A stretch of DNA of 64,000 bases from Actinoplanes campanulatus (GTDB taxonomy: Bacteria; Actinomycetota; Actinomycetes; Mycobacteriales; Micromonosporaceae): the NCBI RefSeq assembly GCF_014647795.1, contig NZ_BMPW01000023.1, positions 124,001 to 188,000 on the forward strand, read 5' to 3'. Below are positions 26,075-34,300 of this stretch, one piece after another. Position 1 is the stretch's first letter, and every line of letters starts with the position of its first letter. The translations under genes were made by a program, and so were the position numbers. Below the pieces are notes generated by a model. It was not told the origin of the DNA. It was given only the letters and a program-made list of their open reading frames with translations, and ran no database searches.

Positions 26075-26778
26075 CTTACGGTTCACCGGACCTGCGCCGG
26101 GCCGTGCTGCTGGCCAACCAGATGATCCCGGCGGCCGGGCTCGCCCAGCTGACCTGGGGCAACGTCAGCGGCATCGACCGCGAGGGCGGCTACTACCTGA
26201 TCAAGCCGTCCGGCGTGGCGTACTCGGACCTCACCGAGGACGACATGGTCCCCGTCGACCTGGAGACCGGCAAGGTCATCGAGGGCGACCTGCGCCCGTC
26301 CGTCGACAGCGAAAGCCACCGCGCCTTCTACCTCGCGTGGCCGTCGATCGGCGGCGTCACCCACACCCACTCGACGAACGCCGTCGCGTTCGCCCAGGCC
26401 GACCGCGACATCCCGGTCCTCGGCACGACACACGCCGACACCTTCGACGGCCCCGTCCCGGTCACCCGCGGCCTCACCGCCGACGAATGCGCCACCGACT
26501 ACGAGCTGAACACCGGCCGCGTCATCGTCGAACGCATCGGCGACGACACGGCCGCCGCCGGCATGCCCGCCGCGCTCGTCGCCAACCACGGCCCGTTCAC
26601 GTGGGGCGCCACCCCGAAGAAGTCCGTCGAACACGGCATCATCCTCGAAGCGGTCGCCGAGATGGCCATCAAGACACTCGCCCTCAACCCGGCCGCCGCC
26701 ACCCCGCCGCACCTCCAGGAACGCCACTTCAAACGCAAGCACGGCCCGGGCGCCTACTACGGCAACCCGCGCCCCTGA
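26071..26778 (+). CDS. araD: L-ribulose-5-phosphate 4-epimerase
   Basis: Zn-dependent epimerase converting L-ribulose 5-phosphate to D-xylulose 5-phosphate (235 aa; family about 231). Zn ligands are visible as the HxH of THTHS (about residues 94-96), with THADTF and VANHGPFTWG following; TWGNVSG and KPSGV near the N-terminus bind the phosphate. GTG 26071 has GAGGAGACGAC upstream. It is expressed alone from its own operator-controlled promoter and followed by a strong terminator. The kinase (araB) that should feed it is not in the window. Confidence 0.93.
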   Translation: MTYGSPDLRRAVLLANQMIPAAGLAQLTWGNVSGIDREGGYYLIKPSGVAYSDLTEDDMVPVDLETGKVIEGDLRPSVDSESHRAFYLAWPSIGGVTHTHSTNAVAFAQADRDIPVLGTTHADTFDGPVPVTRGLTADECATDYELNTGRVIVERIGDDTAAAGMPAALVANHGPFTWGATPKKSVEHGIILEAVAEMAIKTLALNPAAATPPHLQERHFKRKHGPGAYYGNPRP

Positions 26779-26783
26779 CGCGC

Positions 26784-26829
26784 GTTCCCGGGTGGCCGAC
26801 CTTCCCCTTCGCCCCGGCCACCCGGGAAC
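26784..26829 (+). terminator. araD terminator hairpin
   Basis: Perfect 14-bp stem (26784-26797 with 26816-26829), 18-nt loop, starting 6 nt after the araD stop. No U-run. Confidence 0.8.
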
Positions 26830-26840
26830 TGTGCTGTGCT

Positions 26841-26910
26841 TGATGGCTTCGCTTCGCTCCGCGGCAAAACGCTGGGCCTGATGGCTTCGCTTCGCTCCGC
26901 GGCAAAACGC
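26841..26910. repeat. 32-bp direct repeat, two copies
   Basis: Identical 32-bp blocks TGATGGCTTCGCTTCGCTCC... at 26841-26872 and 26879-26910, spaced 38 bp apart. The end of the second copy (GCAAAACGC) forms the outer left arm of the hairpin at 26902-27003. Confidence 0.85.
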
Positions 26911-27003
26911 CTTGTAACCGGTGTCGAGGCAGGTGATTTCCCGCCGCCAGCACACCCCGCTGGCGTCGGCAAATCAGCTGCCTCGACACCGGCGGCGTTT
27001 TGC
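26902..27003. repeat. 102-nt long inverted repeat (hairpin element)
   Basis: Nested complementary arms: GCAAAACGCC (26902-26911) with GGCGTTTTGC (26994-27003); a perfect 15-bp pair CCGGTGTCGAGGCAG (26918-26932) with 26978-26992; then a TGATTT/AAATCA pair and an inner CGCCAGC/GCTGGCG pair around a 7-nt loop. Almost the whole element folds on itself. Options are a miniature transposable element, a structured RNA or a chromosomal binding element. Confidence 0.75.
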
Positions 27004-27189
27004 GGGGGTGTTGAGTGCACCGCCGTTCCGCTCAGGGTGAGCGCGGCGACGGTGGCCGCGCGTCGTTCTCCAACCCCTTTCCGGTACGGCGTTCGCCGCA
27101 CCCGGCCGCAACGGTGCCGTCGCGCCCCGCGATCGTCTGCCGGGTCGAGGCTGTGCCGCGCCAGCCGGGCTGATCTGCCCGCTCGCCCT

Positions 27190-27271
27190 CACCCCAGCAG
27201 GGGCCCCACCCCACCAGGGCCTCACGCCAGCAGGGCCTCGCCCCAGCAGGGGCTCACGCCGGCAGGGGCCT
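27190..27271. repeat. 16-17-bp tandem repeat, five units
   Basis: Units based on CACSCCAGCAGGGGCCT begin near 27190, 27206, 27222, 27239 and 27255. A related CAGCAGGGGCC/CAGCAGAGCCC array occurs at 63201-63356. Confidence 0.75.
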
Positions 27272-27571
27272 CGCCGCGTCGCCGGGACTCGATTGCCCGG
27301 CCCGCTGTGTGGCGGCCCTCCGGAACAGGTGAGCACGCACGATCGTGATCGCGTGTGCGCCCGGCCGGCCCATCGAACTGACAGACGCACCCACAACGCC
27401 CTGCGTGTGCGCCCACCCGCCCTCGCGACTCGGATTGTGTGCGTCGCCTCCGGCGAACGGTCCCACAACGGGCTGGACTGCCCCAGCCGCCGATGGAAGC
27501 CGCCGCAACCCGGTCGAGGGGGTCACCGCTGCGGCTGATTCACGGGCGGCTGAGCAGGACCTGATGTCCGG
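27272..27571. other. Gene-free interval
   Basis: No supported gene, operator or strong hairpin was found. It contains several GTGTGCG/CGCACAC words but no ordered repeat. Confidence 0.5.
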
Positions 27572-28645
27572 TCAGCGGAGGGTGGAGAGGGTTTGGGCGA
27601 CCTGGGTGCGGAGGGTGGGGGGCAGCGGGGTGAAGCCGGCGTGTTCGGCGGCGGACTGGCCGGGGCCGCTCGCCGCGTAGGCGAGGAAGCTGCGCGCCGT
27701 CTCGGTGACGGAACCGCGGCACACCAGCTCGTAGGTGACCGACACGATGGGGTAGGCGCCGCCGGACGCGGATGCGTGGTCGATCTCCAGGCGCAGGTCA
27801 CCGCCGGCGCCGGTGACCTGGGCGGCGGCCACCGTGAGGCCCGCGGCGTAGTCGGACGGACCGGTGAACCGGCCGTCCGCGGTGCCCACCCGGACGGTCG
27901 CCAGCGAGTCCACCCGGGCGTAGGAGAGCTCCACGTACCCGATCGCCCCGTCGGTACGGGCGATCGCGGCGGCGACCCGCTGGCTGCCCCGGTATCCGGA
28001 GCCGCCGGGGACCGGCCAGTCGCCGCCGGTTCCGTGCGGCCAGTCGGCGGGGGCCGACGCCGCCAGGTAACGCAGCAGGTTGTCGGTGGTGCCGGAGCCG
28101 TCCGAGCGGTGGACGACCCGGATCCTCGTGGTGGGAAGGGCGGCGCCCGGGTTGTCGGCGGCGATGGCCGGGTCGTCCCAGGTGGTGATCCGGCCACCGA
28201 AGATCTTCGCGATGGTGGCCGGGGCGAGCCGCAGTTCCCCGGCGCCGGCCACGTTGTAGGCGAGCGCGATCGGCCCGATCACCAACGGCAGATGGACGGC
28301 CGGGCGGCTCTCGCACCGCCGGTCCGCCAGGCTCTGATCAGATCCGGACAGCGGGGTGTCGGTCCCGGCGAAGTCACCGGTGCCGGCGAGGAAGGCGCGC
28401 ACACCGGCGCCGGAGCCGGTGCTCGCGTACTCGATGGACGCGTCGGGGCAGGCGATCTGATAGCCCTTGATCCACGCGTTGACCGCGTTGGTCTGCGCCG
28501 ACGACCCCTGCCCGGCCGCGGTGCCGTCCGCGCAGGAGAACGGTGGCGCGGCCGGCGTGGCGGGCGCCTCGCAGCCGGTCGGCGCGAGCAGCCCCACGAC
28601 GGCGAGGACCCAGGTTCTTTTTCGGACGTTCGGAGACGAGGTCAT
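27572..28645 (-). CDS. PstS-like phosphate-binding lipoprotein without a transporter
   Basis: Periplasmic-type phosphate-binding protein of 357 aa. The signal sequence ends at APTGC (lipobox with unusual Pro at -3). PstS marks are STGSGAGVRAFLAGTGDFAG, LPLVIGPIALAYNV, AKIFGGRITTWDDPAI, HRSDGSGTTDNLLRYL and GAIGYVELSYA. ATG 28645 overlaps the upstream stop (ATGA), so it is co-translated with the sensor-like membrane protein. No pstC, pstA or pstB is nearby. That arrangement resembles actinobacterial binding-protein/sensor pairs (GlnH-GlnX) more than an importer, so a phosphate-sensing role is inferred. Confidence 0.85.
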   Translation of the reverse strand: MTSSPNVRKRTWVLAVVGLLAPTGCEAPATPAAPPFSCADGTAAGQGSSAQTNAVNAWIKGYQIACPDASIEYASTGSGAGVRAFLAGTGDFAGTDTPLSGSDQSLADRRCESRPAVHLPLVIGPIALAYNVAGAGELRLAPATIAKIFGGRITTWDDPAIAADNPGAALPTTRIRVVHRSDGSGTTDNLLRYLAASAPADWPHGTGGDWPVPGGSGYRGSQRVAAAIARTDGAIGYVELSYARVDSLATVRVGTADGRFTGPSDYAAGLTVAAAQVTGAGGDLRLEIDHASASGGAYPIVSVTYELVCRGSVTETARSFLAYAASGPGQSAAEHAGFTPLPPTLRTQVAQTLSTLR

Positions 28646-30024
28646 CGGTATTCCGCCAATCGCCGGCGTACCCCGTACGGGATCAGAAGAGCGATCAGCG
28701 TGAGGGTCACGACGGGCAGGACCACCCAGCCGGTCGTGGTCCTCTCCGCGGCGCGCAGCGCCCGGTCGAACTCCCGCTTGCGCGCCTCGGTGACGCCCGC
28801 CAGCGACGCGTCGAAGTAGGCGAAGTCGAAGGCCGCGTCGCCCCTCCGGATGCCGGTCAGCAGCCGCACCGCCTCGGCGGTCCGGCCGTCGTCGGCCAGG
28901 GTGAGGATGCGCTCGTGGCCGGCCTGGTAGGCGATCCACCGGTCGGCCGTCTCGGTTCCGGCCAGCCGGATCAAACCACCGCGGGGCGAGGCGGCGGCAG
29001 AACTCGGCTCGGTCTCCCAGGGGGCGAGCGACATCTCCGGCGAACGGCAGGCGGGCGTACCGGTGAGGCATGCCGACTTGCCGTCGAAGTCGTCGCGGTA
29101 GTAGGCCAGATTGGCGCTGACCACATACCGTCCGGTGTCGGCGGCGGCGTCGTAGCCGAGCGCGCGCAGTTCGGAGAGTGCCAGGTAGGGGCCGAGGCCA
29201 CGGTCCCGGCCGTCGGAGAGCTGCCCGGACTGGGCGTGCAGGACCACGATCGAGGCGAGTGCCAGGATCGCGCCAAGGACGGTCGCCACCGCGAGCGGCG
29301 GGCTCCACGTCCGGCGGAAGCGGCGGGCCAGCCAGATCTGGAGGCCGAGGAGGAGCCCGAGCAGGGCGCCGCCGAAGAGCAGGACGAGGGTCACCCCGGT
29401 GCCTTCGGTGGCGCTTTTCCGGGCGTACGCGTCATCGAGCCGTTCCGTACCCGCCTCCCGCAGCTCTCGGGCGGCCGGGAGCAGGCGCTGATGCAGCAGG
29501 TTGGTGGCCTGGGTGTAGTAGCCGAGGGCGTCCGGGGCGAGCCGCCCGGCGCCGGCCGCCGGGGCGGTGGCCTGGGCGGTGACGGCCTGCCCGACCCGCT
29601 GCCGGTAGACGGCGAGCCCGTCCATCAGGTCGAGCACGATCGCCCGCTCGGCCTCCCCGGTGCCGGTGGTCAGCGACCGTTGCAGGTCCTGGTCCACCTG
29701 GTAGCCGCGGTCCCGGTAGGCGCCGAGCGCGTCGATCCGGCTGCCGGCCAGCTCGTCGCTGTCGCCGGCCAGCAGGATGCGGGTGACCTGGGCGTCCAGG
29801 TCACTGAGGGCGAAGTAGAGGTCGGCGGCGGTGGCGGCCTGCGGGGCGGCTTCCCGGCCGATGACCCCGATCTGGTCACGCACCTGGGACATCACCAGGC
29901 TGACCGAGAGCAGCAGCGCGACGGCCGCACACACCGCGGACGCGGTCCACAGTCTCAGGCGGGCCGGTGTCTCGTTCCGGAACATCGCCTCGACAAACGC
30001 GGGCACGCCGTCAAGGTAAGCCAT
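28642..30024 (-). CDS. Three-TM sensor-like membrane protein
   Basis: Membrane protein of 460 aa, family not firmly named. TM1 (about 28-47) is followed by a roughly 170-residue extracellular helical region (ALSDLDAQVTRILLAGDSDEL), TM2 (about 215-232), TM3 (about 244-262), a second extracellular domain with one Cys pair, and a C-terminal TM (about 430-450). So four TM segments are possible. The first outer region resembles four-helix-bundle ligand domains. No kinase or output domain is present. It lies between the phytase-like gene and the PstS-like gene and overlaps the latter by 4 nt. A role like GlnX, passing binding-protein occupancy to a kinase, is inference. Confidence 0.65.
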   Translation of the reverse strand: MAYLDGVPAFVEAMFRNETPARLRLWTASAVCAAVALLLSVSLVMSQVRDQIGVIGREAAPQAATAADLYFALSDLDAQVTRILLAGDSDELAGSRIDALGAYRDRGYQVDQDLQRSLTTGTGEAERAIVLDLMDGLAVYRQRVGQAVTAQATAPAAGAGRLAPDALGYYTQATNLLHQRLLPAARELREAGTERLDDAYARKSATEGTGVTLVLLFGGALLGLLLGLQIWLARRFRRTWSPPLAVATVLGAILALASIVVLHAQSGQLSDGRDRGLGPYLALSELRALGYDAAADTGRYVVSANLAYYRDDFDGKSACLTGTPACRSPEMSLAPWETEPSSAAASPRGGLIRLAGTETADRWIAYQAGHERILTLADDGRTAEAVRLLTGIRRGDAAFDFAYFDASLAGVTEARKREFDRALRAAERTTTGWVVLPVVTLTLIALLIPYGVRRRLAEYR

Positions 30025-30082
30025 TGCCGCAATTCCGTGACGGCGCGCCCGGCCGTTTTCTTTTCGTTTACCGTACGCCTAT

Positions 30083-31285
30083 CTAGCGGCCGTGAGCTGG
30101 AAAGATGCGCTTGTCCGGGCGCAGCGAGGAGGGCAGCGCAATGGTGATCCACTCATTGTTGTCGGCCACCCCGGCGGTCCGCCCACTGGAGAACGGGAAG
30201 TTGTTGTCGTTCAATACCGCGACGGTCCTCTCGTCCAGGACGACCACGTCCTCGATGGTCTGGAACGGGAAGGTGAAGGTCTCGCCGAAGCCGGCCAGCC
30301 TCCGCGGGTTGGCGATGTTCATCAGGTCCACGAGCAGCGTCTTGTCGAGCAGGCCATCGGCGTTCCGGTCCCGCTTGTCGGCGATGTAGAGCCGCTTGAT
30401 CACGGCGGTGGCGCCCTGGCCACCGTCCCGCTCGATGATCAGGAACCGGTTCCGGTCGATCACGATGGCGTCGCCGATGGCCAGGTTGGGCGCGCCGAGC
30501 CGGTAGACGTACCGCTTGCCGGTGTACTTCCCGGTGCGGGTGTCGAACTCGTTGAGCCGCAGGTCGCCCGCCGTGTCACCGGTGACCGTGCCCTCCAGCA
30601 GCGCGTACAGGTAGCGGCCGTCGGGGGACTTCGCCAGCCCCTCGAAGCCCTTGCTGCCGCCGAGGTTCGCGGTCGTGCCGGTGCGGGTGGCGGTCTCCGG
30701 GGCGGTCACGCCGTCGAGCGGGACCGGGGCCGAGAGCAGACGGCCGGCCCGGTCGAAATGCAGGAGGTACGGGCCGAACTCGTCACCGATCCAGTAGCCG
30801 CCGGACGAGTCCTCGACGATCGACTCGACGTCGAAGTCGGCCCCGGTGAGCACCCGGTCCTCGCGGGTCAGCTTCCACGGCACGCGCCTTTTCGGGTCGG
30901 TCAGATTGATGCCACCGACCACGCGAACCGTGTCGGTGGCGAACTTCGGGGCCAGCCGCTGGACGCGCAGCAGGAAGTCGGCCGAGTTCGCCTGGTTGCC
31001 GTAGCCGTTGTCGGAGAGCACGTCGAAGGTGCCGTCGCCGTTGTTCACGATGCCGGAGAAGCCCTGAATCGGCTGGTCGGCGAAGGGCACCGCGTACCCG
31101 TTGGTGTTGCCGGTGATCAGGCTGCCGGACGGCTCGCTGCCGGGCACGAAGGTGGCGGCGGGCAGCGAGGCGAACCCGGTCAGGGTCGGGGTGGTGACCT
31201 TCGCATGCCCGCCGGCCTGCGCCGCGCCGGTCAGCGTCACGGTCAGCACCAGCGCCAGCGATCCGGTCTGAATGGTCTTTCGCAT
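30083..31285 (-). CDS. Secreted phytase-family esterase-like protein
   Basis: Exported beta-propeller-like protein (400 aa) of the 'esterase-like activity of phytase' family. Signal peptide with cleavage near AQA-GG (about 24). Typical strings: GFSGIVNNGDGTFDVLSDNGYG, DFDVESIVEDSSGGYWIGDE, GPYLLHFDRAGRLL, KGFEGLAKSPDGRYLYALLEG and DNNFPFSSGR. ATG 31285 is used; an in-frame extension to 31387 would bury the signal peptide. Next to a phosphate-binding gene, it suggests release of phosphate from organic esters. Activity itself is not proven for most members. Confidence 0.8.
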   Translation of the reverse strand: MRKTIQTGSLALVLTVTLTGAAQAGGHAKVTTPTLTGFASLPAATFVPGSEPSGSLITGNTNGYAVPFADQPIQGFSGIVNNGDGTFDVLSDNGYGNQANSADFLLRVQRLAPKFATDTVRVVGGINLTDPKRRVPWKLTREDRVLTGADFDVESIVEDSSGGYWIGDEFGPYLLHFDRAGRLLSAPVPLDGVTAPETATRTGTTANLGGSKGFEGLAKSPDGRYLYALLEGTVTGDTAGDLRLNEFDTRTGKYTGKRYVYRLGAPNLAIGDAIVIDRNRFLIIERDGGQGATAVIKRLYIADKRDRNADGLLDKTLLVDLMNIANPRRLAGFGETFTFPFQTIEDVVVLDERTVAVLNDNNFPFSSGRTAGVADNNEWITIALPSSLRPDKRIFPAHGR

Positions 31286-31397
31286 GTGGCCGGACCTTAG
31301 GGAGCACGGATGAACCGCGGCCGACGGTACGGTAGCGGCCGGTCTGCGTCGAGGCACACGCCGGGAACCACCGGTCGCCCGCTCCACGATTCACCCG

Positions 31398-34300
31398 TCA
31401 GGTCCGTGACCGGCGCCGGCTCGACCGGGCCGGGGCGGCGTCGTGCCGCGGCAGCGACAGCGGATCCGGCAGATCGTGTGCGGCGCTGAGCCCGTCGGCT
31501 CTGCGGAGCAGCCGCCCGTCAGCGACCAGGTCGGCGATGATCGTGGTGAGCCGGGCGTCCACCTCGGTCGACCGCCGCGACGCCCAGCCGTAGAGCCGGC
31601 CGGTCGCGGCGAGCAGCCCGTCCACGTCGATCGCGCCCGCGTCGACGGCCAGCTGTTCCAGGGCGATCCTCAGCTCCGAGTCGGCGATCTGATCCGCTTT
31701 ACGGGCCACCCCCTCGGCCCGCAACCGCACCACCGGCGCCAACTGGCCGGGGTCGCTGAGGAACTCGCCGTCCCACACCACCCCGGAATCGGCGATGGCC
31801 GCGTCCACGGCGGCCCGCGCCTGCTTGGTGATCCGGGTCAGCGCCCACTCATCACGCAACCGTTGCAGCGCGATCGTGATGTGGACCGGCCCCTCCACCT
31901 CGGCGATCCGCCGGACCGCCTCGACGATCCGCCCGTGGGTGCCCGGGTCGGCGATACCGGCTCCGGCCGGGAGCGGGGCGAGCTCCGCTTTCCGGTACGG
32001 CTGAGCCCACTCCTCCAGCCCGTGTCCACCCTTCGCGGCCGCGCCGCCGGTCCCCCGCCGGGAGGCCACCTTGACGGGCTCCTCCTCCGCCGGCGTTCCC
32101 TTGCCCGGCATCATCTTGACCGGCCGGGTCGCCTTCCGCTGCCCGGCCGGCTCGGCGGTCTTCGCCGCCCCGGCCTTGGTGGACTTCTTCGCCTCGGCCG
32201 ACCGACCCTGCGCCGCCTGCCGAGCCCGCACCATCTCCTCAGCGAGCGACGCCCGCCGGGCCAGCCCCGCTTCCCGGGCCCGTTCCGTTTCCCGCGCCCG
32301 TTCCGCCGCTTCCCGGGCATGCGCGATCGCCGCCGCTTCGGCTGCCTCCTGCGCCTCCTCCACGGACACGAACAGCGATGCGGCCTCCGGGGTTTCCGCG
32401 GCCGGCCGCCTCTCCATCGCCTCCGGTTCGGCGCCGGCGGCCATGGCGGCCTGCGCCGCGGCATTCCGGGCCGCCTCGGCCCGCGCCACATCCTCCCTGC
32501 TCACCCTTTCGAAGACGGCGGGAGCAACGTTCATCCCGGCCTCTTCCCCCATTTCGGTACGGGTGCCGCGCCCGAAAACCGCCCCGGTCCCCTTCTCAGC
32601 GCCGGCTCGGGTCTCCTGATCCCGGCTCACACGCTCGAAGACGGCCGGCGAGACGCGGGGCTCCCCAGCCCTCACCGAACCGATACCCTGCTCTTCGGCC
32701 CGGCTCACCCGCTCGAAAACGGCCGGCGAGACAGTGGGCTCGCCAGCCCCCACCGAACCGGCACGCGGCCCTTCGGCCCGGCTCACCCGCTCGAAGACAG
32801 CCGGCGAGACAGTGGGCTCCCCGGTCCCCACCGAACCGGCACGCGGCCCTTCGGCCCTGCTCACCCGCTCGAAGACCGGGCGGGTCACCCGTGGCTCGCC
32901 GGTCTCCCGCGCACCGTGCCCGAACGGCATCGAATCCGCGGAGGGCTGCGCTCCCCGTTCCATCCGTTCGGATGCCGCCCGCGAGGCGCGTGGCTCCTCG
33001 GCCAGGCGCGCGAAGAGCACGGAGCCCACGGAACCCGGCTCGGCCCGGCTGACCCGCTCGAACACCGCGGCAGCGATTCGCGGCTCCGCATCGGCGGGCT
33101 CCGCCGGGACGACCGGCTCCTCGACGCCGGCCGGCCCCTCGGCAGCCGATTCCGCGTGGGTGTCCGGCTCTCCGGCGGCGGATCCGAGATCGGGCTCGGC
33201 CATCGCCGGGACCTGATCCGGCGGAACGGGCCACATGTGGGCGCGGCTGACCCGCTCGAACGCGGCCGGAACCTGCTCATCCGGAGCAACCGGACCGGCC
33301 GACGCGGCCGAGGCAGCGGTGTCGGCGGAGTCGGTGGGCACGGCGGTGAACGGCTGCTCCAGGCCGGGGCCGGTCCGCCCGCCGGGTCCCGAGGGCTCGT
33401 CCGGCCAGGTCGGCCACGCGGGCCCCCGGTCCGGTTCGGCGGCCCGCATCCCCTCGGCCCAGGAAGCGGGAAAGCCGTCCCGCTCCTCGGCCGCGTGCTG
33501 TTCGAGGTCCTCGGCCCCGGCCCGGTAGGCGTCCGCCTCCGCACCGACCTCGGCGATCGCCTCGGCCACGGTTTCGGCCACCTCCTCGGCGAACTCCTCC
33601 ACCTCGGCGTCGAACGCGTCGTCCTCGAGGGGGATGGGGGCCGCCATGTCGACGGGCAGGTCGAGATCGACGTCGGCGACCGTCCCGAAGTCCGGTTCGG
33701 ACATCGCGAGCTCCGCCTCCGATTCGCCGAACCCGTCCGGGATCCCGGCCATCGGCAGATCCGTGGCCTGACCGGCCTCCTCCGGACCGGATCCGGCCGC
33801 CGCGTAGTCCGGCACCGTCTCCTCATACCCGGCGGTGGCACCGGCCCCCGCGTAGTCCGGCACCATCTCCTCGTACCCGGCGGTGGGACCGGCCGCCGCG
33901 TAGTCCGGCACCGCGTAGTCCGGCACCTCCTCGGCGTACCCCTCTGAGGTGACCGTGACCGGCTCGCGTTGCTCGGCCCACGTCTCGCCGCCGGCGGCGT
34001 CCCCGACCTCGACGGTCAGTTCGGGCGCCGCGTCCTCCGGCGGCAGGTCGGCGAGGGCCTGCTCGATGGCGGCGAGCAGCCGCTGTTCCTCGTTCTCCCG
34101 GTCGAGATACCAGGCGGTGCCCCAGATCCGGTGCAGCCGCCAGCCGTGGTCGCGCAGCACCTGCTCGCGGAGCCGGTCGCGGTCGCGGGCGGCGGGCGCC
34201 GAGTCGTAGGTGGTTCCGTCGCACTCGATGCCGAGCACGAACGGCGCGTTGCGGCGGGGTGAGCGGCGTACCGCCAGGTCGATGCGGAAGGCGCCGGCGC

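Noticed and set aside
26902-27003. Insertion sequence ends
   Set aside because: No transposase frame lies between or near the arms and no target-site duplication is evident; kept only as a hairpin element.
33780-33960. VPDYA repeats resembling an epitope tag in the helicase linker
   Set aside because: They are part of a natural degenerate repeat with varying flanks; there is no vector sequence.
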